Part shown: piece by piece, positions 1 to 9,649 of the stretch
Layout: each line of letters starts with the position of its first letter
Position numbering within the stretch: the stretch's first letter is position 1
Assembly (NCBI RefSeq): GCF_029392075.1
Contig: NZ_CP113929.1
Span: 1,178,001 to 1,242,000, forward strand
DNA: 64,000 bases
Source of the DNA: Bifidobacterium sp. ESL0704
GTDB taxonomy: Bacteria; Actinomycetota; Actinomycetes; Actinomycetales; Bifidobacteriaceae
Reading direction: 5' to 3'
Program-made: the position numbers and the translations under genes
The notes under the pieces: generated by a model
What the model saw: only the letters and a program-made list of their open reading frames with translations
What the model was told of the DNA's origin: nothing
The model's database searches: none

Positions 1-2121
1 GAACGCGTCATGGTCGTGCTCTCGCGGCGCACCAAGAACAACCCGGTGTTGATCGGCGAACCCGGTGTCGGCAAGACCGCAGTTGTTGAAGGCCTGGCAC
101 AGAAGATTCATGCAGGCGATGTGCCGGAGACCCTGAAGGGCAAGCAAGTCTATTCGCTTGATCTGGCCTCCATGGTGGCAGGTTCGCGTTACCGCGGCGA
201 TTTCGAGGAACGCTTGAAGAAGGTCCTGAAGGAAATCAAGACCCGCGGCGACATCGTGCTCTTTATCGATGAGATTCATACCATCGTCGGCGCAGGGTCG
301 GCGGACGGCGCTTTGGGCGCCTCCGACATCCTTAAGCCGATGCTGGCCCGTGGCGAGCTCCAGACCATCGGCGCCACCACCACCGACGAGTACCGCAAGT
401 ACATCGAGAAGGACGCGGCTCTTGAACGTCGCTTCCAGCCCATTCAGGTTGACGAACCGTCTATCGCGGACACCATCGAGATTCTGAAGGGCTTGCGCAG
501 CCGCTACGAGAACCACCACAAGGTGACCATCACCGACGGTGCGCTTCAGGCCGCGGCCGAGCTTTCGTCTCGCTACATCCAGGATCGCAACCTGCCCGAC
601 AAGGCCATCGACCTGATCGACGAGGCGGGTGCGCGCTTGCGCATCAAGCGTCTCACCGCGCCGCCGGAGCTCAAGGAACTTGACGGCAAGATCGCCAAAA
701 TCTCCGACGAGAAGGACAAGGCCATCAAGGACCAGGACTTCGAGAAGGCTGCTCAACTGCGCGACCAGGAAGACAAGCTGCAGACCGAGCGCAAGGAGAA
801 GGAAAAGACCTGGCGTGAGGGTGGCAGCGACGTCAAGATGGTCGTGGACGAAGAGGTAATCGCCGAGGTCGTCTCTTCGACCACCGGTATTCCTGTCTTC
901 AAGCTCACGCAGGCTGAATCCAAGAAGCTTCTCAATATGGAGTCCGAGCTGCACAAGCGCATCATCGGCCAGGACGAGGCGGTTTCCGCACTATCCCGCT
1001 CGATTCGCCGTACTCGTGTCGGCTTGAAGGACCCGAAGCGTCCTACGGGCTCGTTTATCTTTGCCGGACCGACTGGCGTCGGCAAGACCGAGCTGGCCAA
1101 GGCGTTGGCGCAGTTCCTCTTTGACGACGAGGACGCGCTGATTCGCGTCGATATGTCCGAGTTCTCCGAAAAGTATGCCGCCTCGCGTCTCTTCGGCGCG
1201 CCTCCGGGGTACGTCGGCTACGAAGAGGGGGGCGAACTCACCGAGAAGGTGCGTCGCAAGCCGTTCTCCGTCGTGCTCTTCGACGAGATCGAGAAGGCTC
1301 ACCCCGACATCTTCAACACGCTCTTGCAGGTGCTGGATGACGGTCACCTTACCGATGGACAGGGCCGTAAGGTGGACTTCAAGAACACCATCATCATCCT
1401 CACCACCAACCTCGGCACCAAGGACATCGCCAAGGCCGCCAACACCGGCTTCAGCTCCGGCAACGACACCGAGTCCAGCTATGAGCGCATGAAGGGTCAG
1501 GTCACCAGCGAGCTCAAGCAGCAGTTCCGTCCTGAGTTCCTCAATCGCCTGGACGATATCATCGTCTTCCGCCAGCTGACCGAGCCGCAGGTGCGCCAGA
1601 TCGTCGATCTGGACCTGACCCAGCTCAACGACCGTCTCTTCGAGCGTCATATGTCGCTTGAGCTCACGGACGCGGCCAAGGATCTGCTCGCGCAGAAGGG
1701 CTTCGATCCGCTGCTCGGCGCCCGTCCGCTGCGTCGTGTCATCACTCGCGACATCGAGGACGCCGTCTCCGAAAAGATCCTGATGGGCGATCTCAAGAAC
1801 GGAGAAAAGGTGGAGGTCGACGCTGAAGGCGAAGGCATCCTGGGCGAGTTCACCTTCAAGGGTGTGCCCTTCGAGGATTCGAACGCCAAGACGGCCGAGG
1901 CTGATGCCGAAGGCAAGCAGCCCGAGCTGGTAGGTGTTGGAGCTTCGACTGATACGGCTATTGCTGCATCCGCCGATTCCGGCGATGCTCCGGCTACGGC
2001 TGCGTCACCAACGCCAGTATCTAGCCCGTCCTCGGATAACGTGTCAGATACTTCGGATGATTCTCCGGCAAGCGATGGTTCCGATGCTCCAAGCGAGGGC
2101 AACGCCACACCGAGTGAGTGA
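1..2121 (+). CDS. clpC: ClpC AAA+ unfoldase subunit of the Clp protease (5'-partial)
   Basis: The reading frame is already open at base 1, so the N-terminal Clp-N repeats and the true start lie outside the window. ClpC is a hexameric AAA+ unfoldase that feeds substrates to ClpP in the cytoplasm. Visible parts are the first AAA module (Walker A GEPGVGKT near base 55, Walker B LFIDEIH), a UVR-like coiled middle segment ([18 protein letters not shown]) that separates ClpC from ClpA, the second AAA module ([19 protein letters not shown]) and the ClpB D2-small domain ending near base 1860. The last roughly 85 residues form a low-complexity tail rich in Ala, Ser, Asp and Pro, typical of actinobacterial ClpC. 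A hairpin follows the stop. Assignment is secure; only the 5' end is missing. Confidence 0.96.
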   Translation, partial: ERVMVVLSRRTKNNPVLIGEPGVGKTAVVEGLAQKIHAGDVPETLKGKQVYSLDLASMVAGSRYRGDFEERLKKVLKEIKTRGDIVLFIDEIHTIVGAGSADGALGASDILKPMLARGELQTIGATTTDEYRKYIEKDAALERRFQPIQVDEPSIADTIEILKGLRSRYENHHKVTITDGALQAAAELSSRYIQDRNLPDKAIDLIDEAGARLRIKRLTAPPELKELDGKIAKISDEKDKAIKDQDFEKAAQLRDQEDKLQTERKEKEKTWREGGSDVKMVVDEEVIAEVVSSTTGIPVFKLTQAESKKLLNMESELHKRIIGQDEAVSALSRSIRRTRVGLKDPKRPTGSFIFAGPTGVGKTELAKALAQFLFDDEDALIRVDMSEFSEKYAASRLFGAPPGYVGYEEGGELTEKVRRKPFSVVLFDEIEKAHPDIFNTLLQVLDDGHLTDGQGRKVDFKNTIIILTTNLGTKDIAKAANTGFSSGNDTESSYERMKGQVTSELKQQFRPEFLNRLDDIIVFRQLTEPQVRQIVDLDLTQLNDRLFERHMSLELTDAAKDLLAQKGFDPLLGARPLRRVITRDIEDAVSEKILMGDLKNGEKVEVDAEGEGILGEFTFKGVPFEDSNAKTAEADAEGKQPELVGVGASTDTAIAASADSGDAPATAASPTPVSSPSSDNVSDTSDDSPASDGSDAPSEGNATPSE

Positions 2122-2158
2122 CGCCAAACCCGCTAGCCATTGATTCATGGCAACTACC

Positions 2159-2194
2159 CGAAGGCCCGGCTTCCACAAAGGAGCTGGGCCTTCG
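2159..2194 (+). terminator. Hairpin terminator after clpC
   Basis: Bases 2159-2173 pair with 2181-2194 in a GC-rich stem with a short loop, 38 bases after the clpC stop. The T-tract behind it is weak, so efficiency is uncertain. Confidence 0.55.
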
Positions 2195-2384
2195 CCATAT
2201 CTGACTCTTTCATACTGGTCGAGTTTGTTGCTGCGACGCGACGCAAGGCATGAAAAATGACTTGAAAACGGGCTTTTGGTCGTAGCCGTGGGAAAGAGCG
2301 AGTAGGGGGGGCTGATAATCTGGATACGAGAGAAAATCAGCAATACCGGTTTGTGTATCCAAGGAAGGATAGAGGCGATAGGCG

Positions 2385-2809
2385 ATGCGAAAGAACGTGC
2401 GAGGTGTTATTGTCACGGCTGCGGTTCTGCTGTGTGCCGGAAGTTTGACTGGGTGTGGAGCCAAGAGTTCGGAACCGAGTGTCAGCGACGTCACGGACAG
2501 ATTCTCGTCCATGGACCAATACAGTGTCGATCCTGATGGCGATGCAACCACTGTCACCACGTCCAAAAGCGGCAACATCTATGTTCTGGCCTATCGCGCG
2601 ATGATTTGAAAAACATGAAAGCCGGAAGCTGCACGGTCGACGATAATCCCATGAAGGCAAGCACCGAAGATCTCAACTATCCAGATTCTCAGGGCAAGAA
2701 TCTTTTCGCATTCGCACAGGCAAAGGTTGGGCGGGCCGGTGACCATAAGCTCAGCTGCAACCAGCCACGGGTAGATACCTTACGAGCATTGTTCGAAGCT
2801 GCAAAATAG
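2385..2809 (+). pseudogene. Small lipoprotein gene split by a frameshift
   Basis: The start at 2385 follows a good ribosome site (AAGGAAGGATAGAGG) and encodes a lipoprotein signal (MRKNVRGVIV...SLTGCGAK, lipobox ending in Cys). The frame stops at 2609 after 74 codons. A second frame continues without a stop through the junction (encoding DDLKNMKAGSCTVDDNP...) to 2809, where no independent ribosome site is seen. The simplest reading is one lipoprotein of about 140 residues broken by a one-base indel between roughly 2580 and 2605. It could be a true pseudogene, a phase-variable gene or an assembly error. I recognise no family. A second small lipoprotein gene follows 39 bases later on the same strand. 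Confidence 0.6.
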
Positions 2810-2848
2810 AGTTCGGTTGAATCTTCAATACACTTAAGGACAAAGAAG

Positions 2849-3331
2849 ATGAACAATAAAACACACATTTTTCGTTTAATCGTAAGTGTGGTTGTTTGTC
2901 TCCTTTTGCCGTTATCGGTCGGGGCGTGCGGGAACGACGGTTCGCTGCCACATGGTAGTGCGAGTGTTGATTCCTTAGAATCCTCCAAAGTCAAGGAAAC
3001 AGCTAAGAGTTTCTTCAAGGAATTATATGAAGGCGATTCAACATCGATTTTGAGTTATGCTAGTCAACGCTGTTCAAATGATTCATCGCTGGCTAAAAAA
3101 TATGATTTCAACGGCGTTTACAGACTTGATAAGGACTGGCAAAAGAATCTTCAACATATCACTCAAGGCATTGAGAAAGGGAAGGTCTTGAAGGGAGATT
3201 CGGATTCTTCTGCCGTTCTGACAAGCGATGAGGTGATCGATTTAGGTTTTACCGAGGAAAATGGCCAGTGGAAAATCGACTATCAGACCTGCAAATCAGT
3301 CAGCCAAGGCGGATTCATCAAGGATGATTAA
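2849..3331 (+). CDS. Putative small lipoprotein, function unknown
   Basis: A 160-residue protein with a clear type II signal: a basic N-terminus, a hydrophobic stretch (residues 9-25), then VGACGNDG with the lipid-bearing Cys. The mature part (KVKETAKSFFKELYEGDSTSILSYASQRCSND...) resembles small export-and-fold domains such as DUF4878/NTF2-like lipoproteins in layout, but no catalytic motif is seen. Two Cys in the mature part could form a disulfide. The coding sequence is clearly more AT-rich than its neighbours, which may mean recent acquisition. The ribosome site before ATG is AAGGACAAAGAAG. It sits behind the broken lipoprotein gene and may share its transcript. Confidence 0.75.
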   Translation: MNNKTHIFRLIVSVVVCLLLPLSVGACGNDGSLPHGSASVDSLESSKVKETAKSFFKELYEGDSTSILSYASQRCSNDSSLAKKYDFNGVYRLDKDWQKNLQHITQGIEKGKVLKGDSDSSAVLTSDEVIDLGFTEENGQWKIDYQTCKSVSQGGFIKDD

Positions 3332-3374
3332 TCATGCTTTCGTGGACGGAACGGGCGTGTATCCACGGGATGAA

Positions 3375-3487
3375 TATGCGTTGAAAAGCAGAATTCTGAC
3401 ACCATTTTTCTGCTTTTCAACGCATACATCATTGAGAGTGCGTAGAAAAGCAGAAAAACCAACCTGAAAACCTGCTTTTCAACGCAT
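3375..3487. repeat. Two adjacent hairpins built from one inverted 17-19 base unit
   Basis: The unit at 3375-3393 is repeated as its exact reverse complement at 3408-3426 (19-bp perfect stem, 14-base loop). A near copy at 3439-3453 pairs with 3472-3486 with one mismatch. Four copies of the core (G[T/A]GAAAAGCAG or its complement) therefore form two consecutive stem-loops. The origin is unknown; a small non-autonomous palindromic element or a regulatory RNA structure are both possible. Confidence 0.75.
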
Positions 3488-3491
3488 AACA

Positions 3492-3530
3492 AAGGGGGTC
3501 TGCACCAAATTTGATGGTGCAGACCCCCTT
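3492..3530. terminator. Strong bidirectional terminator
   Basis: Bases 3492-3507 pair perfectly with 3515-3530 (16 bp, GC-rich core flanked by A/T ends, 7-base loop). It lies between the convergent lipoprotein gene (+) and the DUF349 gene (-), so it can serve both. Confidence 0.85.
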
Positions 3531-3546
3531 ATAAGACTCACTGAGT

Positions 3547-5136
3547 TTACTTCACGGCGTTGAGCCACTGTTCCTTGGTCGCCTTTTCGGACTCGAGCTT
3601 GGCCTTCTTGGCCGGGTCGGACTCGGCGGCGATCTGAGAATCGAGCTCATCGAGCTGGGCCTTCAGCTGGGTCTCGAAGCTGGAGACGCGGGCGTCGGCT
3701 TCAGGGTCGCTCTTCTGCCAAGCGGCCTGCTCGACGGCCTTGATCTTGTTGTCGACGGCATCCAGCCTGCTTTCGATGCGGTGCATGTCCTCACGAGGCA
3801 CGTAGCCGATCTGGTCCCACTCGTCCTGGATGTCGGCCAGCGCCTGACGAGCCTTCTTGGCGGCCTTTTCGTCGGCGACAGGTACCAGGGCCTCGGCCTT
3901 CTTCAAGAGCTCTTCCTTCTTGGCAAGGTTGTCCTTCTCGTTGGAGCTCATCTGGTCGCGGTCGGCCTGACGCGCGTTGAAGAAGACGTCGCATGCCTCG
4001 CGGAAGCGTGCCCACAACTCGTCGTCTTCCTTGCGTCCGGCGCGTCCGGCGGCCTTCCAGCGGTCCATGAGCTCGTTGAACTGGTGCGAAGTGGCGCCCC
4101 AGTCGGTGGAGTCCTTGATTTCATTGGCTTCCTTGATGATCTCTTCCTTCAAGCGCTTGGTCTCCTCGCGGGAGGCGTCGCGGGCCTGAGCCCACTTGCG
4201 ACGGTGCTGGTTGAAGGTAGTGCGGGCGGCGGAGAAGCGCTTCCAAAGTGCGTCCGCGGTCGGCTTGTCGATGCGGATGGTGGTGCGCTGATGCTGCTGC
4301 CACTGGTCGAAGAGCGAACGGAATTTATCGGCGGTGGAACGCCAGTTCGTGTTCTCTGACAGCGAATTTGCGAGGTTTTCAGCCTTCTCGACGATGGCGG
4401 TGCGCTCCTTGATCGCCTTCTCGAGCGCTGCCTTGCGGGCCTCGGCCAATTCGGCCTTCTTGGCGTCGCCGGCCTTCTTCAGTTCCTCATATTGAGACTT
4501 AAGCGTTGGGATATCGCCGACAACGGCCGGATTGTCGGTCTCCTCACCGAGCGACTTAACTGATTCATCAATCTCATGAGGCTTGATGTTCGCGGCTTTA
4601 AGACGTGTGGCGAACAGATCCAGCTTGGCCTTGAGGTCGAGATAACGCCGTGCGTAAAGCGTCAGCGCCTCGTCGTTGGTGGCGCCCGGGAATTCTCCCA
4701 CTTCTCGCTCGGTTTCGCCTTCCTTCACATAAACCGTGCCCTTTTCGTCGACGCGGCCGAAGGCTTCGGCGGCCTTGACATCGGCCTCGGAGTAAGTGTG
4801 AGCGGGTGCTGCAACCGGGTGCTTCGCCGGTTTTTTGGCGAAAGCCAAGGGGGAGGGAACATGCGGTTTCGGTGCGGACTTGGCAGGCGTGGCCGGAGCC
4901 GGTGTTGCTGCGGCAGGCGCTGGGTTGCTCGGCGTGTCGCCGGCCTGAGAGGTCTGTGGATTCGCAGGGGCCATCGCCTCTTCGGCCGCGGGCGTTTGAG
5001 GCTCGGCCGACGCCTGTGAGGCCGCCGGCTCGACCGGTTGGGACGTGGCGCTGGCCTGTGCGTCCGCGCCAGGCTGCGCTGCCTGTGCGTTGGTTTCATT
5101 GGTGTTTGGGGATTCAGTGACTTGTTCGTCGGCCAT
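3547..5136 (-). CDS. DUF349 domain protein
   Basis: A 529-residue cytoplasmic protein. The first 115 residues are a low-complexity Ala/Pro/Gln/Thr-rich segment. The rest is highly charged helical sequence with repeated DUF349 units (W-x-R-F-x-x-A-R/C and D-x-x-x-x-R patterns such as LWKRFSAARTTFNQHRRKW and LWARFREACDVFFNARQADRD) from about residue 190 to 490. DUF349 proteins are widespread in Actinobacteria; their biochemical role is not established. The start at 5136 is chosen over an upstream in-frame codon at 5214 because AAGGAG lies 7 bases before it and the N-terminus MADEQV is typical. It is transcribed divergently from hisS, sharing a promoter region of about 90 bases. Confidence 0.9.
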   Translation of the reverse strand: MADEQVTESPNTNETNAQAAQPGADAQASATSQPVEPAASQASAEPQTPAAEEAMAPANPQTSQAGDTPSNPAPAAATPAPATPAKSAPKPHVPSPLAFAKKPAKHPVAAPAHTYSEADVKAAEAFGRVDEKGTVYVKEGETEREVGEFPGATNDEALTLYARRYLDLKAKLDLFATRLKAANIKPHEIDESVKSLGEETDNPAVVGDIPTLKSQYEELKKAGDAKKAELAEARKAALEKAIKERTAIVEKAENLANSLSENTNWRSTADKFRSLFDQWQQHQRTTIRIDKPTADALWKRFSAARTTFNQHRRKWAQARDASREETKRLKEEIIKEANEIKDSTDWGATSHQFNELMDRWKAAGRAGRKEDDELWARFREACDVFFNARQADRDQMSSNEKDNLAKKEELLKKAEALVPVADEKAAKKARQALADIQDEWDQIGYVPREDMHRIESRLDAVDNKIKAVEQAAWQKSDPEADARVSSFETQLKAQLDELDSQIAAESDPAKKAKLESEKATKEQWLNAVK

Positions 5137-5215
5137 GGCCAGCTCCTTGAGAGTCTTTGTGTAACAGGTTGTTGTGAAAGTCGAGACGGGTGCCTCAATT
5201 TTCCACAACACCATT

Positions 5216-5221
5216 TATTAT
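5216..5221 (+). promoter_or_regulatory. Putative -10 hexamer of hisS (leaderless or very short leader)
   Basis: TATTAT ends 8 bases before the hisS ATG. The GGGAG nearby is only 2 bases from the ATG, too close for normal Shine-Dalgarno pairing, so transcription may begin at or next to the start codon. Confidence 0.4.
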
Positions 5222-5229
5222 AGGGAGTT

Positions 5230-6630
5230 ATGGCAAAAGGCGCATCAATATCAGGATTTCCGGAGTGGCTACCCGAAGAACGGATGGTCGAACAGCGTGT
5301 TATCGACACGGTCCGCAGGGTTTTCGAACTCAACGGGTTCATCGGCATCGAGACCAGAGCGGTTGAGGAAGGCTCGAGTCTGCTGAAAAAAGGCGAAACC
5401 AGCAAAGAGATTTACCTGCTGAGTCGTTTGCAGGAGGTCGGACATGAATCCGACACCCCGATTGAGCATCGTCTCGGGCTGCATTTCGATTTGACCGTTC
5501 CGCTGAGCCGCTATGTGGTCGAGCATTCCGGCCAACTCGCCTTCCCGTTCAAGCGCTGGCAGATTCAGAAGGTCTGGCGTGGTGAACGTCCGCAGGAAGG
5601 CCGTTTCCGTGAGTTCGTACAGGCCGATATCGATGTGATCGGCAACGGCGAGCTGGAAGATCACTATGAGGTCGAATTGCCGTTGGTCATGGTGCAGGCG
5701 CTTGAGCAGCTGCGTCAGTTCGGGCTTCCCAAGGCCACCGTCCATGCCAACAACCGCAAGCTCTCCGAAGGCTTCTATCGCGGTCTTGGCCTGAGCGATA
5801 TCGAAGGCGTGCTGCGCGAGATCGACAAGCTCGACAAGATCGGTGCCGATGAGGTGGTCAAGCTTCTGGTCAGCGGGTGCGGGGCCGACGAGGCACAGGC
5901 GCGCGCCTGCCTCGAACTGGCGGAACTTACCGCAAAAGACGGCAAGGAACTGCTGGAGAAGTTCGATGAATTATGCGCTGGTCATAATATTGCACAGGAC
6001 AGCGATGCCTACAAGCTTGCGCGTCAAGGCCTCGACACGTTGGCGATGATTGTCGACGAAGCGGCCATCACCCGTCCCGGTTCGGTCATCGCGGATCTCA
6101 AGATCGCGCGTGGCCTTGACTACTACACCGGTTCGGTGTATGAGACGTTCCTTGATGGTGCGGACCAGCTTGGTTCCATCTGCTCAGGCGGGCGTTACGA
6201 CAACCTCGCCTCGCAGGGCAACAGGAAATATCCGGGTGTGGGCCTGTCCATCGGTCTGTCACGCCTGGTTTCCTACATGCTGCACACCGCCGGCGCACAC
6301 GCCTCTCGCGTGTCTCCCGCAGCCGTCATGGTGGCCGTATGGAACGAGGACGATCGTCTGGACTGCAACCATATCGCCGCTGCCTTGCGTGAACGCGGCA
6401 TCGCCGCCGATGTGGCGCCGAAGGCCGCGAAACTTGGCAAGCAGATCAAGTACGCCGACAAACTGGGCATCCCGTATGTTTGGTTCCCGGCGGATGCGTC
6501 GAACGACGGCGAAGGCAGCGACCATGACGAAGTGAAGAACATCATCACCGGCGAGCAGGTCCCCGCCGATGCCAAGTCATGGCAACCCGATACGCTGTAT
6601 GCTCAGCAAACCGTCTCTTTGAGCAAATAA
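5230..6630 (+). CDS. hisS: Histidyl-tRNA synthetase
   Basis: A 466-residue class II synthetase that charges tRNA-His using ATP and histidine in the cytoplasm. Class II motif 2 is seen as VWRGERPQEGRFREFVQADIDVIG, the two histidine-binding motifs as RGLDYYTGSVYE and CSGGRYDNL, and motif 3 as GVGLSIGLSRL. The C-terminal roughly 100 residues are the anticodon-binding alpha/beta domain. Length matches the family. The start follows a -10-like TATTAT at 8 bases. aspS lies 56 bases downstream on the same strand, an arrangement usual in Actinobacteria, so the two are probably co-transcribed. Confidence 0.97.
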   Translation: MAKGASISGFPEWLPEERMVEQRVIDTVRRVFELNGFIGIETRAVEEGSSLLKKGETSKEIYLLSRLQEVGHESDTPIEHRLGLHFDLTVPLSRYVVEHSGQLAFPFKRWQIQKVWRGERPQEGRFREFVQADIDVIGNGELEDHYEVELPLVMVQALEQLRQFGLPKATVHANNRKLSEGFYRGLGLSDIEGVLREIDKLDKIGADEVVKLLVSGCGADEAQARACLELAELTAKDGKELLEKFDELCAGHNIAQDSDAYKLARQGLDTLAMIVDEAAITRPGSVIADLKIARGLDYYTGSVYETFLDGADQLGSICSGGRYDNLASQGNRKYPGVGLSIGLSRLVSYMLHTAGAHASRVSPAAVMVAVWNEDDRLDCNHIAAALRERGIAADVAPKAAKLGKQIKYADKLGIPYVWFPADASNDGEGSDHDEVKNIITGEQVPADAKSWQPDTLYAQQTVSLSK

Positions 6631-6686
6631 AAGAGCGCGGATCTTCGCGGTTTTCGAGCGGTTAGTAGATAAGGAATAGAGGGAGC

Positions 6687-8486
6687 ATGAGCCAGACGGC
6701 TTATAGAACACACCATGCCACTGAAGTGACCGAGGAATTGATCGGTCAAAAAGTAACCCTTGCGGGTTGGGTCGACCGCAGACGTGATCACGGCGGCGTC
6801 GCCTTCATCGATTTGCGTGACAGTACCGGCCTGGTGCAGATTGTCATCTATGACGAGGAAATCGCCCGCCCGCTGCGCAGTGAATTCGTCATTCAGGTTG
6901 TCGGCGAGGTGCGTGAACGTCCGGACGGCAATGAGAACGAGCATCTCTCCACCGGCAAGGTCGAGGTTGTCGTCGAAAGCCTCAAGGTGCTGGCCAAGTC
7001 CGATGCGCTGCCGTTCCAGGTTTCCACTGCCCTCGAGAACGAGGCCGAGAACAAGCTTCCCGGCGAGGACATCCGTCTGAAGTATCGCTACCTCGATTTG
7101 CGTCGCCCGTCCATGCAGCGCAACCTCAAGCTGCGCAGCGATATGACCCGTGCCGCACGCCATGCGCTGGAGGATATGGACTTCACTGAAGTGGAAACCC
7201 CGACATTCATCAAGTCCACGCCTGAAGGCGCACGCGACTTCGTGGTGCCGGCACGCCTGGTGCCCGGTTCCTGGTACGCGCTGCCACAGTCCCCGCAGCT
7301 CTTAAAGCAGCTGTTGATGGTGGGCGGCGTCGAGCGTTACTTCCAGCTGGCCCGCTGCTACCGTGACGAGGATTTCCGCGCCGACCGCCAGCCTGAGTTC
7401 ACGCAGCTCGACATGGAGATGAGCTACGTCGACCAGGAGGACGTGATGGCCATGGCCGAGAAGGTCATCGCCGCCATCTGGAAGACCCAGGGCTACGACA
7501 TCAAGCTGCCGATCGACCGCATCACCTGGCAGGATGCCATGGACAAGTACGGTTCCGACAAGCCTGACCTGCGCTTCGGCAACCCGATTGTGGAGCTGAC
7601 CGATTACTTCAAGAACACCCCGTTCCGCGTCTTCCAGGCACCCTACGTCGGCGCCGTGGTCTTCCCGGATGGTGCGGATACCCCACGTCGTCAGTTCGAC
7701 GCATGGCAGGAATGGGCGCGCCAACGCGGGGCCAAGGGCCTCGCCTACGTGCAGTTCACCGGCGACGGCACCCTCAAGGGCCCCGTGGCCAAGAACCTTT
7801 CCGACGAGGAACGCAATGGCCTGAAGGAGGCCGTAGGCGCCAAGGACGGCGACGCGGTGTTCTTCGCCGCAGGTCCGCGTGAGTCCTCGCAGCTGCTGCT
7901 CGGCGCCGCCCGCGTCGAGATCGCGCGCCGTGCCGGCTTGCTTGACCCGAAGAAGTTCGCCTTCACCTGGGTGGTCGACTTCCCGCTGTTCAAGCGCGCC
8001 GACGATCCTGATGACGACGATGTGGCGGTGGGCAACTCCAAGTGGACCAGCATGCACCACCCGTTCACCATGCCGAGCGCCGACTGGATCGACAAGTTCG
8101 ATAAGGATCCGGAACACGCCATGAGCGACTCCTACGACATTGTCTGCAACGGCGAGGAAATGGGCGGCGGCTCGGTGCGTATCCACCGCAACGACATCCA
8201 GGAACGCGTACTCGACGTGCTGGGCATCGACGAGGAAGAAGCCCAGGAGAAGTTCGGCTTCCTGCTCGAAGCGTTCAAGTACGGCGCACCGCCTCACGCA
8301 GGCATCGCTCTCGGCTGGGATCGTACGGTCTCGATTCTCGCCGGCTGCGACACCATCCGCGACGTCATCGCCTTCCCGAAGGCCGGCGGCGGCCGAGATC
8401 CGTTGACCGGTGCACCTGCTCCGATTTCGGACGCCCAACGTGCCGAGACCGGTGTCGATTACGATCCGGAAGAGGATGAAGACTGA
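6687..8486 (+). CDS. aspS: Aspartyl-tRNA synthetase
   Basis: A 599-residue bacterial-type class II AspRS. An N-terminal OB-fold anticodon domain ([19 protein letters not shown], residues about 27-46) is followed by the catalytic core with motif 2 ([19 protein letters not shown]), the bacterial GAD insertion (roughly residues 300-420) and motif 3 ([14 protein letters not shown]). The tail is acidic (DYDPEEDED). ATG at 6687 follows GAGGGAG. It follows hisS closely and ends before a clear terminator. No feature lets me decide whether it also charges tRNA-Asn. Confidence 0.97.
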   Translation: MSQTAYRTHHATEVTEELIGQKVTLAGWVDRRRDHGGVAFIDLRDSTGLVQIVIYDEEIARPLRSEFVIQVVGEVRERPDGNENEHLSTGKVEVVVESLKVLAKSDALPFQVSTALENEAENKLPGEDIRLKYRYLDLRRPSMQRNLKLRSDMTRAARHALEDMDFTEVETPTFIKSTPEGARDFVVPARLVPGSWYALPQSPQLLKQLLMVGGVERYFQLARCYRDEDFRADRQPEFTQLDMEMSYVDQEDVMAMAEKVIAAIWKTQGYDIKLPIDRITWQDAMDKYGSDKPDLRFGNPIVELTDYFKNTPFRVFQAPYVGAVVFPDGADTPRRQFDAWQEWARQRGAKGLAYVQFTGDGTLKGPVAKNLSDEERNGLKEAVGAKDGDAVFFAAGPRESSQLLLGAARVEIARRAGLLDPKKFAFTWVVDFPLFKRADDPDDDDVAVGNSKWTSMHHPFTMPSADWIDKFDKDPEHAMSDSYDIVCNGEEMGGGSVRIHRNDIQERVLDVLGIDEEEAQEKFGFLLEAFKYGAPPHAGIALGWDRTVSILAGCDTIRDVIAFPKAGGGRDPLTGAPAPISDAQRAETGVDYDPEEDED

Positions 8487-8527
8487 TTTGATTTTGTAAT
8501 ATTTATTACAAATGAATCATCGTATGC

Positions 8528-8566
8528 ATGTGTCCAGCTCATTGTTGAGTTGGACACATTTGTTTT
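8528..8566 (+). terminator. Rho-independent terminator after aspS
   Basis: Bases 8528-8541 pair with 8546-8559 (14 bp with one G-T pair, 4-base loop), followed by the T-rich run TTTGTTTT. Confidence 0.85.
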
Positions 8567-8684
8567 CAGAAGCCACTGAATTCAACGAGATGTAGCACGA
8601 TAATAACGAATTTTGAGCACATAACAATAATTACTGATATGTCTCAATAATTTCGCTGGTAACTATGTGGTAACACTGTGCAGG

Positions 8685-8690
8685 TATACT
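8685..8690 (+). promoter_or_regulatory. -10 box of gluA, placed for a leaderless transcript
   Basis: TATACT ends 6 bases before the ATG at 8697, so transcription would start at about the A of the start codon. No Shine-Dalgarno sequence precedes the ATG, which agrees. Confidence 0.55.
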
Positions 8691-8696
8691 GCTTTC

Positions 8697-9503
8697 ATGT
8701 CTGAAACAAAAGAAACTACTACTAAAACGCGCGAAAATGACGCGTCAAAACCATTGATGGACGAGAACCATCCGCTGGTTGAACTCTCCCATGTAGAGAA
8801 GCATTTCGGTAAACTCCATGTCTTGAAGGACATCAATCTCAAGGTCGACAAGGGCGAGGTACTCGTCGTGGTCGGACCTTCCGGCTCCGGCAAATCCACG
8901 ATGTGCCGCACCATCAACAGGCTCGAGACCATCGATTCCGGCACCATCCGCATCGACGGCCAGCCATTGCCGCAGGAAGGCAAGGACTTGGCCAATCTTC
9001 GTGCCGAGGTCGGCATGGTCTTTCAGCAGTTCAACCTTTTCGCCAACAAGACGATTCTGCAGAACGTGACGCTCGCACCGGTCAAAGTGCGTCATATGGA
9101 CAAGAAAGAAGCCGATGACCTCGGCATGGATCTCCTGGCGCGCGTGGGTGTCGAGAGCCAGGCCAACAAGATGCCATCCCAGCTTTCCGGCGGACAGCAA
9201 CAGCGTGTGGCCATCGCCCGTGCGCTTGCCATGCGACCCAAGATCATGCTGTTCGACGAGCCTACCAGCGCCCTCGACCCGGAAATGGTCAATGAGGTGC
9301 TTGACGTGATGATCAAGCTGGCAAGCGAAGGCATGACCATGATCTGCGTGACCCATGAGATGGGCTTCGCGCGCAAGGCGGCCGACCATATCGTCTTCAT
9401 GGCCGACGGCAAGATCCTCGAAAAGGGAACGCCTGACGAGTTCTTCGACCATCCGAAGACAGATCGTGCCAAGGACTTCCTCTCGAAGATCCTTACACAC
9501 TGA
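8697..9503 (+). CDS. gluA: Amino acid (glutamate-type) ABC importer, ATPase
   Basis: A 268-residue ABC ATPase of the polar amino acid family. It shows Walker [10 protein letters not shown], the Q-loop in [13 protein letters not shown], signature [15 protein letters not shown], Walker [15 protein letters not shown] and the H-loop in [13 protein letters not shown]. It powers uptake through the permeases encoded by the two genes ending the operon. The order ATPase, binding protein, permease, permease matches GluABCD of Corynebacterium. ATG 8697 is preferred over the in-frame GTG at 8667 because of the -10 box placement. The substrate could be glutamate, glutamine or aspartate; sequence alone does not settle it. 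Confidence 0.93.
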   Translation: MSETKETTTKTRENDASKPLMDENHPLVELSHVEKHFGKLHVLKDINLKVDKGEVLVVVGPSGSGKSTMCRTINRLETIDSGTIRIDGQPLPQEGKDLANLRAEVGMVFQQFNLFANKTILQNVTLAPVKVRHMDKKEADDLGMDLLARVGVESQANKMPSQLSGGQQQRVAIARALAMRPKIMLFDEPTSALDPEMVNEVLDVMIKLASEGMTMICVTHEMGFARKAADHIVFMADGKILEKGTPDEFFDHPKTDRAKDFLSKILTH

Positions 9504-9649
9504 TTCCTACACGTGCATCTGGCGGTATACCGGTTATATGGAGACGAGACCGATGGATACTCGCGGCGCACCAATCGAGGGCAATACAACAGCAACATCA
9601 TTAATCCGCTAGAAAGCGAATGGGGAAGTATTCGGGAAAGCAACAATCT

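Noticed and set aside
9523..9532. CGGTATACCG palindrome between gluA and gluB as a regulator site
   Set aside because: It is short, lies inside an operon gap and is not near any promoter-like sequence.
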